A DNA stretch of 64,000 nt from Cephalotus follicularis (GCA_001972305.1 BDDD01000077.1:434001-498000), one strand, 5' to 3'. Shown: positions 1 through 12,140, counted from the stretch's first letter. Notes: generated by a model not told the origin, from the sequence alone. Numbers and translations are program-made.

Positions 1-582
1 AGTTCCTTAATTGAGATGTGTTTTGATTCTAGAACTTGGAACGAGATAATAAAGTTCAAGTATGGGGGTAATCTATGAATTTTTGAGTATAGATACATTT
101 TACCTGTTTTCAAAGTTTTAATGAACTGAATTTTATGTGTTTATTCACTGGAAAACACTCACGAGACTAAACACGTCCACTAGGGCCACCTAGGGGTTTA
201 ACGGCTTGTTGCATAAGCTAAATGCAATCGTGATTCCTACGAAAGTGAGTTACGTTTTTGTTTATGTTCTTGTGCGTGCATTTAGTTTTTATTTTTTGTG
301 TTTTCATGTGTTTTCATGTTTTAGCTTTCTATTTGGTTTGCTTGAGGACAAGCAAAGTTTAAGTATAGGGGTATTTGTTTAGCATAAAAATGTGTTGTTT
401 TTAATGATTTATTTGTGATATTTTTATGCTTAGAATGGACTACTTTGGTTGCATTGTGATGATTTTCAGGTACAAGAGCAAAAGGACCAAAGTGCGTGAA
501 TATTACCCAAAGTTGTGCAAATTAGAGCTTGAAAGTGTAGAGATTGAAGAATTGACAAATTCTGCAGAAACAGAGTAAAAAG

Positions 583-870
583 CGTCGATGTCTTTCATAG
601 GGATCGATGTCTTTTCTGGGTTTGTAGTGAACGCATCGATGCCTTTTGTTGCGGATCGATGTCCTTTCTGGGATTGCAACCTACCTTCAAAAGCTATGAG
701 AAAGACATCGACGTCTTTCATCAAACGGATCGACGTCTTTGTGCAAATTCGACCTATAGATTTTGGATCAAAACGCATCGACGTCATTCATCATAGGGAT
801 CGATGTCCATTACGCGCATCTCAAGCAAACGACAATTTTTTACAAAACAAGTCGACCTTCAACTAAAGGC
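583..870. repeat. Array of ATCGAT/GTCGAC palindromic motifs in TatA LTR
   Basis: About nine copies of a 10-12 bp motif of the form (G)ACATCGATGTC or GCATCGACGTC recur. They often come in pairs about 20 bp apart, followed by TTTC or TTTG. Variation falls mainly at symmetric A/G and T/C positions of the dyad. The array lies upstream of the TATA-like box, in what should be U3. No coding role is visible. Confidence 0.75.
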
Positions 871-965
871 ATCGACGTCTTCTTCTGCAGCAGAAATAGA
901 AAGTTAGATTTTTTGCCAGATTTTGTAACTAGGATTGATTTATTTCTGTTTTTTATCAGTTTTGT

Positions 966-978
966 AGTATAAAACAAT
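966..978 (+). promoter_or_regulatory. Candidate TATA box of TatA LTR
   Basis: The sequence TATAAAAC sits in a T-rich stretch about 590 bp into the LTR, after the palindrome array and before a pyrimidine-rich leader. This is where a plant LTR promoter would lie. It is a motif match only. Confidence 0.4.
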
Positions 979-1803
979 ACAAGGCCGGCCAAATTCAGGG
1001 AGAGGCTGGTGGAAACCCTATTTTCTTCTTTGTCAATTTTAGTTTATTTTACAATGTTTAGTAGCTAAACTCTTCAAGGTTTTAGGGAAGAACAAAGCCT
1101 AGATTGTTATTGTTTCAATACCATCAATAAAAATCCTTGAATATTTGATTTGTTCTTCAAATATTTCTGCCTTCGCACACACTTTGTCTGTCTGATTAAA
1201 ATCCACAAACATCTTGTCGGTGAAGCTAAAAGTTGGTGAATAAATGGTGCCTAATTCAATCAACGGAGTCTACTCATACGATTTGTCACAACGAACACAC
1301 TTCGTATAGACCTAGCATGTCTACTCATACATCTTGCCGCAGTTGCCGTACTTCGTATAGACCTAGCATGTCTACTCATACGTCTTGTCATCACCGTCTC
1401 ACTCCGTATCGACCTAGCTGCCACTGGTTATCAAGGTATGATCATTCAATTAAATGGAATTGTTCAATACAATCTACGGTGAGTTTCTATACCCTAAAAC
1501 CGCTTCTTAATTATATATTTTCTTCACTTTTATTCGTTGTTTTGATTCGTTTTAAAATTGCATGCTTTATTTCTTGGTATTTCGAATTCAGTATTGTTAA
1601 CTATCGAAGTCTTAATTTCCTGTTTTGATTATTTATTTTGCATAATCAGGAGTAGTTTTCATAATTAAACCTTGATTTCGCATACTTCGCCTAGGTTGGA
1701 TAAATCACAACTAGTTTAACGTTTCCCTACGTTCGACCCGTTACTGCATGATCCGTGCACTTGCGGCTATAAATTTTAAAACATCATTCTTTTTACGCGA
1801 ACA

Positions 1804-2823
1804 GGTCTCTATCCTTTAAATGGAAATATGGTTATGGGCTACGTGTATGGTACGGCTATGATTGATGGATTGTTATGGTTGAGTCCTTACGGGATAACCC
1901 ATTCATAATCTTCATTTTCGTCATGAAGAAGTATGGATGTAGGCCACATATTATGGTTATGGAATCCTCCCTTTTTGGGTGACTCGAGCATCACCGTATT
2001 GTGGATGGATATGGTATGGCATGCTTAGAGACATGTCTTAGCTTGCAGAGATCTCTATTATGGTATGGGCTAGTACCCTCAAGGCTAGCATTTTGGTATG
2101 GTATGGATTATGTGGTCAGTGTTATCCTATGCTCCACACGGCTATGACTCGGAGTGTGCATAGACGATGGGGGTACTATCTCGGGCCGGAGTGGCAGAGA
2201 AGTACTTGACCCTATGGATTGATTGTCCCTATGGATGGTGATGGATTGCTTTTATGGAGTGTCTGCAGGCTTATGGCCTTTGATGTGTTTAGGACAACCA
2301 AGTATACCACCGCTTAGGGACGGTTGGTATACTGAAGCTGTCCACAATTGACATTCAGGCATATAACATGTCATGCATATATATCTGTTATATCTGTTAC
2401 ATGCATAGCATATAGTGTAGCCTACACAACCATGGACTGCTGACCCTTTCTCGTAATGGGTCAAGTTCAAGTTCAGGTGGTGCACCGTAGTGAAGCAGCT
2501 AGAGACGGATCGGGCTTTCCATACAGATCTTGGTCAGCAGTTTAGATTTTGTTATCTACCTTGTGTATAAGATTGGATGTATAAGAGATGTTTGTATTTC
2601 AGCTTTTGATATGCCGGCTTGTGGCAGCGCTTAAGATATGTATGTTGATGTTATAGATATGGTTGGGCTTGTCTTTGAATACTGATGATTATCTTCCGCA
2701 TGCATATGATATTTAAAGTTTTAATTTATAACAATTTTGGAGTATGATATGTATGGATTGATTGAATGTATGGAATATCACGTGTCGGACCTTGGGGATT
2801 TCCCCGCGGTTCTGGGCATGACA
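1804..2823 (+). repeat. 3' part of an old chromovirus LTR
   Basis: This segment resembles the last 1 kb of the solo LTR that ends at 22382. It shares the block around 'cctacacaacc', the inverted pair TGACCC/GGGTCA (2441-2463) and the ending GGGCATGACA. Its left part is cut off by the TatA insertion. It abuts hAT transposase sequence directly, so it probably inserted into the transposon. No protein is encoded. Confidence 0.6.
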
Positions 2824-4382
2824 AGATGTGTCTATCATATTAAAAAATCTGGTTATGCATGATGGTTTAGTGGAGACTAAACATGTTATTGAAAATATTA
2901 GAAATTTTGTGTTATTTATTAAATGGTCTACTACAAGAAAAGAATAATTCAAGAGGATATGTCACATACATAGCTTAAAATATACGAGGTTGATAGTGAA
3001 TTGGAAACAAGATGGAATTCTACGTACGAAATGTGTAAACTTGCTTACACATATAGACAGCCTCTCACTGATTTTTGTTTGTCGTATGCACTGGATTACC
3101 ATTGTTTTGAGAGGGATTGGGACAACTATTCCTTGATGGTTAATTTTCTTCCTAAATTTGATGAGATTCTTTCTAAATTTTCTGGGTAGTATTATGTAAC
3201 CACTAATGGGATTCTTTTTAGATTGCATGATATTGGTATTGGTTTTGAAGAATACATAGATGACATTCTCTTTGGAGAAATGTGCAAACTCATGGAGGCA
3301 AAATTTCTTAAGTACTTTAGTGAGATTCCTTTGCTATTTGTATTGGCAGCTGTGGTGGATCCAAAGATCAACTTGAAGGGTTTTGTTCATACTTTAGAGA
3401 TGATTAAGGCTTCCTTCACTTATGCTTCTATTTTTATTAAGTATGATAAAGATGATATATATTCATATTTGACTAACCTATTTAAAATTTATGTCAATAA
3501 ACATAATACTAGTACAACCCAACAGGTTCATACGCCTTCGCCAGACAAGGGTAAGGGCAAGAGCATAACATCATTCATGATGTCCACATTTCAAAGCCCA
3601 ATGTTTGGGTCTTCAAGTAATCTAGTTTGTCAAGGTCTTCAAGGCGGGCTAGTAACAACGAGCTCCAACATTATCTAGCGGAGTTGCATCCCTCGCAGTA
3701 CATGTGCATTGACGAGTCTAACGACCTCGATGTCGTCGACTGGTAGAAGGCACGTACGCTGCAATATCCCATCTTGTCCATCAAGGCCCAAGACCTACTG
3801 ACAACTCAGGTCTCAACAGTTGCTTCTGAGACTGATTCCTCTGCCGGTGGAAGAGTTCTTGATGACCGACGTAGCAACTTGACACCACAATCACTGGAGT
3901 TATGTGTTTGTCTAAAGGACTGAATTTCCCAAGAAGCTTGGACAGCCGCATTTGGTCCAAGCGATGAAGAGTGACATGTTTTGCAATTATGTCTTACTTA
4001 ACCTATGTAAACTCCTGACCCGCACGAGTATAAATTGTGAATAGCTAAATAATTTGAATTTGTAAACTCCTGGACCACGCAAGTATAAGCTGTGAACACA
4101 AAATCAATAAATAAAATTACATTATTCACTTATCACTACAGTGTTATTTTATTTCCTTCGAATCATAGCAAAAGCCCGTAATTATTAAGTCATCTATAGT
4201 TTGATTTAATTTTTGCTTCATATGATTTGTAAACCAGATTTAACAAAGAATTACACTAGTTCACATTTGAAAAATCGCACTGCACTATTTTTTTTTTTGC
4301 ATTGTTTCAGTCTGTCCCACACTACACAAATGCAGAACCGGGCCGAGCCCAAGCCTAGACCGGCCCAGGCCTTGCCCATCTC
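2824..4382 (+). mobile_element. 3' half of a dead hAT DNA transposon
   Basis: Transposase remnants (2825-3923) are followed by about 450 bp of AT-rich sequence. A terminal segment rich in GGCC-type words then ends in 'gcccatctcta', which looks like the right terminal inverted repeat of plant hAT elements. The next 8 bases (attacata) could be one copy of an 8-bp target duplication, but the left end is not in the window. The LTR ending at 2823 cuts into the transposase gene. Confidence 0.6.
2825..3923 (+). pseudogene. hAT transposase pseudogene (RNase H-like domain and C-terminal dimerisation domain)
   Basis: The translation resembles RICESLEEPER/Ac-type transposases. 2825-2947 gives a helical stretch with ENIRNFVLFIK, closed by a stop at 2945. 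3001-3678 gives TRWNSTYEM, the conserved start of the plant hAT-like RNase H-fold region, through to FVLAAVVDPKINLK. This part has one in-frame stop at 3187. 3663-3923, in another frame, gives the hAT dimerisation domain: ELHPSQYM, YPILSIKAQDLL, VSTVASETDSSAGGRVLD and LTPQSLELCVCLKD. It has a stop at 3744 where functional members have a second tryptophan. The gene therefore has at least two frame changes and several stops, and lacks its N-terminal BED finger. It cannot make an active transposase. The family is clear; the exact subfamily is not. Confidence 0.85.
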
Positions 4383-4860
4383 TAATTACATACAACAACG
4401 GTCTCATACCAATTGTTATATATAATTAAATCTAACACTTCAATATACAAATCATTCAAGCATACAATCAATCAGTCAAACAAACACGTAATCAAGCTAC
4501 TAGTCATTTAAGCAGTTACAGTTACTCTCAATGTGCTAACAATTCGCAGATAAGGCCTATCTCACACATGGTTCCAGTCCATGACGCATGGTCTAGATAA
4601 TCTAGCCATATGTGGTTCTAACTCACATTTACAATCTAGGCTATTTGGATTGACACCTATTTCGGCCCTACATATACAATATATTAATCAAACAATTCAA
4701 GCAATAGTAACTCAGCCTGTCAAACAATAACTCAGTTGGTCAAATAGTAACTTAGTCAGTTCTTATGGTGTCTACATGCGCCAACTCCTGGCTCAACCCT
4801 AGCACACCCATCATCCGTCAACACCTTCTGGCCACCCTTTAGGTTATTTGAATTAATATG
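4383..4860 (-). repeat. Degenerate LTR-like remnant
   Basis: There is no coding potential. The words 'gccaactcctggc' and the CA-rich lead-in resemble the middle of the chromovirus LTRs elsewhere in the window, for example 7350-7390 and 37425-37440, on the minus strand. Similarity is patchy, so this is at best a very old LTR fragment. Confidence 0.3.
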
Positions 4861-5709
4861 TGCTATACCCATGAAATGAAAGAAAAAAAATTGGAAATCG
4901 TATTATGCCTATGAAATTGTCCCAAATTTCCCATTGAGTTGTAATTGAAATTGAAAAAAAAAATTGTACCATTGAGTTTCATTCATGGCTCGTTCCCCTA
5001 AGTGCAGGGATCTGGATCCTTTTCAGTTGAAAGGGTTCCAATGCACATTTTGAGTGCAAGTTTACTAAATTTAATTTCCCATTAGTGATAGTTACACTTT
5101 CCCGATAAGAGAATTACACTTTCTCGCTAGTGATAAGTTTTTTCACGATGCACTAGGCTTGTCCAATTAAGGATATGATCTTGATTTCATTTGCATAGGG
5201 TCCTAAATAGTAGGGATGACAATGGGAAAGGACGGACATGCCATTCCCAGTACCCTACTCCATTAGTTCAATCTTTACTCATCCTTGCATCATCCTTGCT
5301 CTGGAGATGATAGGATATCCTCATCCCAGCTCTTTATACCATTAAAAATAAACAAGAATTAGTTGGCCCAAAAAAATTTGTTTTTTATTCATTATACAGT
5401 AACCCCTGTTCTTGGTTTGGGGATATATTTGAAAGGTATCTCATTGTTTATATATGAAAAATCACTAAAGCGCTATACTGAAGTGTTATGGAAGCGCTCC
5501 ATTGGCTTGGAGACCTGGCTATACAAATCCTTGGTCCTCTAGAGATCATTTCATCATGCACCATAGCATCATTGTCTCTACATTTATCCCTTTGAAAGTA
5601 GATTCTCGCCTTGAGGGACGTGTTATTCAAGGATTCTCTTGGAAGGCAGATTCCCGCTAAAAAGGGGCATCAATCCTAGATTCAATATGACTTTATGAGG
5701 TCAACACGA
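4861..5709. other. Unassigned AT-rich interval with one possible hAT-like MITE end
   Basis: I see no gene here. Around 5211 the phrase 'tagggatgacaatggg', followed by alternating CCAT and CATCC words, resembles the terminal repeats of small non-autonomous hAT elements. No matching opposite end was found with confidence. A short dyad around GGATCTGGATCC lies near 5010. The rest is unassigned. Confidence 0.3.
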
Positions 5710-6507
5710 TGTTCGATGTCGTTGAACCGATTCAAAATTATCCTAAACTAACAATTAGCACAATGGAAAGTAGGGATCATTCCCACAAAGAGCTGTGATG
5801 ATATGCTATAAAAATGAACTTAGTATGCACTTAAACAAAAATAACAAACACTAAATGAAATAACTTTAAAAGAAAAGATTGATTTGAATTAGACTATTGT
5901 AATAAGAAACTGAACAATTCAAATTAAATATCTAATGCAATATGAAAATATAAATATGAAATTATGATGAGAAAACAGTCCCTTGGATATGAGAATCCCC
6001 CCATGTATATATATATATTCTCAAGTTCATGGCATAAATTATGGTTTAATGTAATATCACAGATATCATAGAAAATAATGATTTAGCCTAGGTACGCCCT
6101 ATCCTATCAAACCTTGATACTCTCGAAAGGATGATTGGTTAAAGGATGTCTTTGGTGCAATCACATAGAAAAATTAAGAATCATTGCATGATGTAAATGA
6201 ATTAGAGCTACAAACACTAAAACATCAAAACAGATTTTATATCATTAAAATTCCTTCTCATCAATGTTCCACATACATTAACAAGAAAAGATTGCTTTAC
6301 AAACATGCTATTAAACCAGAAAACCAGAACTTAAAAAATATATATAACACATGAGTTCATCTACATCCAGGGATTAAAATACTTAACTGGTCATGATGAT
6401 GAAGACTGCAATCTTCTTCTTCAATTCGTTTTACATCATCTAGCAGCCGCTCCTCTTCAAGATAGACCTCCAAAAACCAGCTCTCTTATTGAAATGACTT
6501 CTCTTTC

Positions 6508-6520
6508 TTTTTATACTCAA
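6508..6520 (-). promoter_or_regulatory. Candidate TATA box of TatB LTR
   Basis: On the minus strand the sequence reads GAGTATAAAAAG. It lies downstream of the palindrome array and upstream of the leader, the same arrangement as in TatA. It is a motif match only. Confidence 0.45.
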
Positions 6521-6599
6521 AATCCCCAAGAAAAACAGAAAAGAATCTAACCTATTACAATCTAACTAAAACTGTAAAAAGTTTCCAATTCTGTTGCCT

Positions 6600-6712
6600 G
6601 ATACGTCGTAAGCGTCGACGCTTGGCGTCCACGCTTTAACGTGTTATGCTGAGATGTGCTTCGCAGAAGACATCGATGTCTCAACAAAAGACATCGATGC
6701 TTTTAGTTCAAA
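6600..6712. repeat. TCGA-centred palindromes, proximal part of the TatB LTR array
   Basis: The perfect 12-bp palindrome GACATCGATGTC and relatives GACATCGATGC and GCGTCGACGC occur here. They continue the array at 12165-12475, from which they were separated by the nested insertion. Confidence 0.7.
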
Positions 6713-7924
6713 AGTTATAGTGTCACACCCCGTTTCACAAACAACATATATATATAGCGGTGGCAATCAACATGTAAATCCGGCTTATGCAATTCACCAT
6801 AAATTTAAAACTTTCCATAACCATTAACAACTTGCGGAAGCATTTAAATATAAGCCGAATTAAAACGTAACATGCATCCCATACTACATGCTACAACAAG
6901 TTTATATAAAACTCAACATCATAGTCGATCGCCCAAAACGGAGCGTGATAAAACACTACAAAATATCAAATAACCCACGTTACAATAATCCAATTACATA
7001 GTCACTGTTCAATAACCCACTACATAAAGTAAGCGAAATAACTTAGTCTTCGCCTTAAGTCTCCTTGCGTGCTCCATATCAAAACCCACTCCGTCAATCT
7101 GTTACAGTAGGGGGTTAGCCTTTGTCCTCACTCGGCTAAGTAGAAAAGTTTATGTATGCAGTTCAAGGTCAAAGGTAATGCGTATCATGAATGAATGCAT
7201 AGTGATGCAGTATGACATGTAATTTTCACAATAATTATATCTTCGCATGTACATATAAAATATATGCGTGTTCACAGTACAGGTATCACCTCCTAAGTTA
7301 TATCAACGCAAGCAGTAAGTATGTCCCAAAAGGAACCAGACAAACAAGTCGTCATAACCGTCGCCACCTCCTGGCCCCAACGTCATGCAATCTTACTCCA
7401 ATCCCCGTTTGCGAACGGTTTGAAGAAAGTCCTCTGTAAGTTGTTTAGCACGGCGGCTAAACTAACAGCAGGTCACTAGCACAGTGGCTAAGTAATCAAC
7501 AGGTTATTAGCACAGCGGCTAATAATCAACAGGCACAAGCATTGCATAGTACAAGTCAAGCAATAAAATATAATTACTTGATCAAATATATTTGTTTAAA
7601 ATATATTACTCCGTTCACAAGTTGTGATAAGTTATAAAACTTAAAACAATACATTTGATTGTGTAGCCAATCCTTTAAAACATCTCTCCGTCTTTGGAAA
7701 ATACTTCCTCAGTCATTTCAAAAATATATAAAATCATATGTTGACAAATATACATTTTCGTACAATAATGATTATAATAATCATGCAAGCTTTTCAAAAT
7801 GGTTAACACATTTTAGAAATCAACCATAATGCAATTCACAGTATAGTAGCAGTTCAAATACAGGGCAAACATATGCTCAGAATGCACCTAACGCTGTTGG
7901 TAATTAACCTAGGCTTATCACCTT

Positions 7925-8175
7925 CTCTAAAGGCCCAGTTTCTGCTGTAACAGTCGACTGTTTTTCCATAATAGTCGGCTGGATCCTTGAGTCAGTCAAC
8001 TGTTCTTCCCCAACAGTCGACTCATCACGAGTAATCAGTAGTCGACTGTCTTCCTTCGACAGTCGACTGTTTTGGGCAAAACGCATGCACAGTCGACTGT
8101 TCTTACTTGACAGTCGGCTGGATGATTGAGTAGTCGACTGTTTTACTTAAACAGTCGGCTGTTCTGGGCTGGACA
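7925..8175. repeat. Distal CAGTCGACTG array in TekJ LTR
   Basis: About nine copies of the 10-bp palindrome CAGTCGACTG or its one-step variants CAGTCGGCTG and CAGTCAACTG recur every 20-30 bp. They lie 1.13-1.38 kb from the LTR start. The spacers differ in sequence. Confidence 0.8.
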
Positions 8176-9009
8176 ATACTAGTAGTTCACTTCTAAATCC
8201 ATTCAACAAGCAATTGAAACCATTCCACACGTATTCATATCACAGAATATCATCTGTAAGCATATCATGGTCTAAAACACAACTCAATTCATGCATTATT
8301 CTCCGTTTTCATTGTAAATTCAAATGTAACCCAATTATGGTATTGCATGAAAACCAATCCAAAACTCCATCCAAAATTCAGTGTGCATGTCAGGTTATTT
8401 ATTAACAGTAACCTCAACATCAATACAGAAATCCACAACCAGCAACTACACCATTCATTTATAACCTCATTACTCTTAACTTAAAATGCATGCATAGAAT
8501 TCTCTCAGTGTGCATGTCAGGTTATTGATTAACAGTAACCTCAACATCAATACAGAAGTCCACCTCTTTGTGTCTCCTTCCCAGTGTCTTTGAGCCTCCC
8601 AGTAGCTCCAACTCCAATTCCAGTAGCTCCAAGAACAGTCCACTAGTTCCAATCCGAGCTCCAAGCTTACCAATGGAGAATTCTCTCAATTTCTCACTAT
8701 TTCCTCTCTCAATTTCTCTGGTTCTTTGGTCTTTTAGTGTCTGGACGAGAGGAGTGAGGAGAGGCATTTTATGTAGAGACTTTTCTCTTCCCCTCTCCCC
8801 TAGCTCCCTCACATGGCACTAAATGCCACCTTCCCTTCTAACACTTGCATGCACACACACATGTCATTCAACCCCTTCCCCTCAGTTTCTGCAGGTTCTA
8901 GCAGTCATGTGCATGGCATACACATTTCATCTATCATCAGATGGCGCCTGGAAGATGCTTTTATCAGTGGCTGCATGTGATCTCGTCACATGCAAATAAA
9001 ACAGAGCAC

Positions 9010-9150
9010 GATCCAGTCGGCTGCCTTTCCCTGGCAGTCAGCTGTTCGCCTGGCAGTCTGTTGCCAAGTGTTACGACAGTTGGCCAGTAGACTGGTTCAT
9101 CCCACCAGTCGACTGCTTCCACAAGCAGTCAGCCAGTCGACTGCCTCCCG
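9010..9150. repeat. Proximal CAGTCGACTG-type array in TekJ 3' LTR
   Basis: Copies of CAGTCGGCTG, CAGTCAGCTG, CAGTCGACTG and decayed forms recur 155-295 bp from the LTR start, upstream of a pyrimidine-rich stretch. The partial 5' LTR carries the matching cluster at 11830-11985. Confidence 0.78.
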
Positions 9151-9344
9151 TATAGTTACCAAGTAATCACACTTCTAAGTATATAATTGACTTAATATCA
9201 AAATCAACATCATCAAATTCGGAAAAACCATCATTTTATTAATTCCACAAATAAAGCACATTTACATTGTGAAATTACAATACATGAAATTTCCGGGCGT
9301 TATATCCACCCCTCCTTCAAAAGAATTTCGTCCCCGAAATTCGA

Positions 9345-11371
9345 AACAACTAGAACAAGTGTGGGTAACGTTCTCGGATATCCTCCTCACGCTCCCAAGT
9401 CGCTTCATCCGGCCGATGAAATTACCACTGAACCTTTACCATCGGAATGGTTTGGTTCCTCAATACTTGCGTCTTCCAATCCAAGATTCTCACGGGTGAC
9501 TCCTCGCAGGAAAGATCATCCCTCACCGTAACCGAGTCATAGTCCAAGACATGTGATGGGTCTCGGATATAACCTCGTAGCATTGATACGTGGAAGACAT
9601 CATTTACACTCGACAATGTAGGAGGCAAGGCTAGCTGATATGCTACCTCCCCAACCCTTTCCAGAATCTCAAAAGGACCAATATAGCGTGGCGCTAGCTT
9701 GCCCTTCTTCCCGAATCTTTGCACTCCTTTCCACAGAGATACCTTCAAAAACACGTGATCTCCAACATTGAAGGTTAAAGGCCTTCTCTTCACACTGTCG
9801 GCATAGCTCTTCTGCCGACTCTGCGCTGCTAGTAACCTTTCTCTGATGAACTTGACTTTCTCCGAAGTCTCCTTCACCAAATCTGACCCAAGTAGTGGTC
9901 TTTCACCAACCTCGTCCCAACAGACGGGTGACCTACACTTCCTCCCATATAGTGCCTCGTATGGAGCCATACCAATACTCGAGTGATAGCTGTTATTATA
10001 AAAAAACTCTATCAGAGGGATATGGTCTTCCCAGGTTCCACCAAAATCGATCACACAAGCCCGAAGCATATCCTCCAGGGTTTGGATGGTACGCTCTGAC
10101 TGTCCGTCTGTCTGAGGGTGGAATGCAGTACTGAGATTCAATCTTGTCCCGAAGGCTGTCTGAAATCTCTTCCAGAAGTTAGAAGTAAAGATCGAATCCC
10201 TATCGCAAACGATGCTCACCGGAACACCGTGCAGTCTCACAATCTCCTTCACATATAATCGAGCCAACTTGCTTGTAGAATCAGTGACATGTGTAGGCAA
10301 GAAGTGTGCTGATTTAGTGAGTCTATCAACAATAACCCACACGGCATTATGACGATACCTAGTCAGTGGAAATCCATAAACAAAGTCCATCGTAATGTGT
10401 TCCCATTTCCACTCCGCCACTGGTAATGATTGCAACAGTCCCGCAGGTCTCTGGTGTTCGGCCTTGACCCTATGGCAAGTCAAACACTTCGCGACATATT
10501 CCGCAATTTCGCGCTTCATGTCGGGCCACCAGTAAGTCTTCCTCATATCTTGGTACATCTTGGTGCTACCAGGATGAATACTATATAGGGATTTATGAGC
10601 CCCGCGGAGTAACTCATCTTTCAGTCTTGGTTCATTCGGAAGACACACACGTCCCCGATATCTCAAAATACCATCAGCATGCACTAAAAAATCGGGTTTC
10701 GAGTCCAGGTTCTCCCGAATCCGTTGCAACTCTGGATCATGTGGCTGTGCACCCTTGATGTGATCAAGTAACACAGGCTGTACTCGCATGTCGGCTAGAA
10801 AGATCCCCGGTGACTGATTGAACGGAGACCATTCTTGGAAGTCTTCTAACTTCTTCCATTGCGACACCATCGTACTGGCAACCATAGCCTTGCTGCTCAA
10901 TGCACCAGCGACTACATTCGCTTTTCCTGGGTGGTACTGGATACTGCAGTCATAATCATTGAAGAACTCCACCCACCTACGTTGTCTCATGTTCAGTGTG
11001 TCCTGACAAAACAGGTACCTCAAACTCTTATGATCGGTAAAGATCTCAAACTGTGCCCCATAAAGATAGTGTCTCCACTTCTGAAGGGCAAAGATAATAG
11101 CTGCAAGTTCAAGGTCATGAGTCGGGTAGTTCTCTTCATACGGCTTCAGCTTCCTAGAAGCATAAGCAATCACCTTTCCTCGCTGCATCAGTACGCAGCC
11201 CAAGCCCTTACCCGATGCATCACTATAGACTGTAAAGCCCTCATTACCCTCAGGTAATGCCAAGATAGGAGCGAAAACCAACCGATCCTTCAGTTCACGG
11301 AAACTAGCTTCGCAATCTTCATCCCAGACAAACAAGGTCTTCTTCTGGGTCAGTCTAGTCAAGGGCTCGGA
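9345..11371 (-). pseudogene. TekJ pol remnant: RT end, RNase H, integrase, chromodomain
   Basis: Minus-strand translation shows, in order, the end of the reverse transcriptase connection ([17 protein letters not shown]), RNase H ([18 protein letters not shown] and [10 protein letters not shown]), the integrase zinc-binding region (CLTCHRVKAEHQRPAG), the integrase core (WVIVDRLTKSAHFLPTHV and SIVCDRDSIFTSNFW) and the GPY/F module ([16 protein letters not shown]). It ends with the start of a chromodomain (IPMVKVQW), as expected for a Tekay/Del chromovirus. It is part of a broken element without gag, protease or most of the RT. These enzymes would copy and integrate the element's cDNA in cytoplasmic particles and the nucleus. 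Its closest relatives here are the elements at 14705-20853 and 24224-36091. Confidence 0.88.
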
Positions 11372-12140
11372 AGTCCACCTATTTGTGTCTCCTTCCCAGT
11401 GTCTTTGAGCCTCCCAGTAGCTCCAACTCCAATTCCAGTAGCTCCAAGAACAGTCCACTAGTTCCAATCCGAGCTCCAAGCTTACCAATGGAGAATTCTC
11501 GCAATTTCTCACTTTTTTTCGCTCTCAATTTCTCTGGTTCTTTGGTCTTTCAGTGTCTGGATGAAAGGAGTGTGGGGAGGCGTTTTATGCAGAGACTTTT
11601 CTCTTCCCCTCCCCCCTAGGTCCCTCACATGCCACTAAATGCCACCCTCCCTTCTAACACTTGCATGCACACACACATGTCATTCAACCCCTTCCCCTCA
11701 GTTTCTGCTGGTTCTAGCAGTCATGTGCATGGCATACACGTTTCATCTATCATCAGATGGCGCCTGTAAGATGCTTTTATCAGTGGCTGCATGTGATCTC
11801 GTCACATGCAAATAAAACAGAGCATGATCCAGTCGGCTGCCTTTCCCTGGCAGTCAACTGTTCGCCTGGTAATCTGTTGCCAAGTGTCACGACAGTTGGC
11901 CAGTCGACTGGTTCATCCCATCAGTCGACTGCTTCCACACGCAGTCAGCCAGTCGGCTGGTCTGTTGTACCAGTCGACTGCCTCCCGTATAGTTACCAAG
12001 TAATCACACTTCTAAGTATATAATTGACTTAATATCAACATCAACATATCAAATTCGGATAAACCATCATTTTATTAATTCCACAAATAAAGCACATTTA
12101 CATTGTGAAATTACAATACATGGAATTTCCGGGCATTACA
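11372..12140 (-). repeat. Partial 5' LTR of TekJ
   Basis: On the minus strand it starts TGTAATGCCCGGAAATTCC at 12140. It matches 8557-9304 of the 3' LTR almost base for base, including the pyrimidine-rich block and the proximal palindrome cluster (11830-11985). Confidence 0.82.

Larger units (their letters stand above)
1..1803 (+). mobile_element. 3' end of a Tat/Athila-like Ty3/gypsy element (TatA)
   Basis: This is the last part of the internal region (1-375) followed by a complete-looking 3' LTR (376-1803). The internal part has no coding potential and ends in a purine-rich tract just before the LTR. The phrase 'cttgaggacaagcaaagttt' followed by a run of G is the usual junction of plant Tat/Athila-type elements. 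The same sequence occurs in reverse orientation at about 12676-13000, so two members of this family lie head to head in the window. The 5' part lies outside the window, so no target duplication can be tested. Clade assignment is by pattern and by the related element TatB, which keeps protein domains. Confidence 0.72.
376..1803 (+). repeat. 3' LTR of TatA
   Basis: The LTR begins TGTTTAGC after the purine tract and ends GCGAACA, giving about 1.43 kb. Its last 100 bases contain the phrase 'cgttcgacccgttactgcat', characteristic of Tat/Athila LTR ends. A TATA-like box lies near 968-975. An array of TCGA-centred palindromes fills 583-870. The copy in TatB is about 1.54 kb once its nested element is excluded and also ends in GAACA, which supports both boundaries. 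Confidence 0.68.
6721..9304 (-). repeat. 3' LTR of TekJ
   Basis: This is 2.58 kb, ending GGTGTGACA on the minus strand at 6721 and beginning near the CGCCCGG word at 9304. It holds palindrome clusters at 9010-9150 and 7925-8175. A conserved stem-loop (TTAGCC/GGCTAA) lies at 7115-7139. A direct repeat of about 58 bp occurs at 8379-8436 and 8516-8573. Confidence 0.82.
6721..12140 (-). mobile_element. Tekay/Del-like chromovirus (TekJ), internally shortened and broken
   Basis: The element is flanked by a perfect 5-bp target duplication, tatag (6716-6720 and 12141-12145), and lies in the TatB LTR. Its minus-strand 3' LTR is 6721-9304. A partial 5' LTR is about 11372-12140. The purine tract before the 3' LTR is visible at 9305-9322. 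Between the LTRs remain the reverse transcriptase C-terminus, RNase H, integrase and chromodomain region. No gag, protease or primer site is present, so it is broken. The shared LTR segments look about 95% or more identical by eye, which suggests an age of a few million years or less. Confidence 0.85.

Noticed and set aside
1233-1628. 131-residue open frame
   Set aside because: It lies entirely within the TatA LTR, has low-complexity HTSC/RPS repeats from short DNA repeats, and matches no family.
4990-5050. Transposon end at the GGATCTGGATCC dyad
   Set aside because: No matching partner end or target duplication was found nearby.
10859-11257. 132-residue plus-strand open frame
   Set aside because: It is antisense to RNase H and integrase of TekJ and is a shadow of that coding region.
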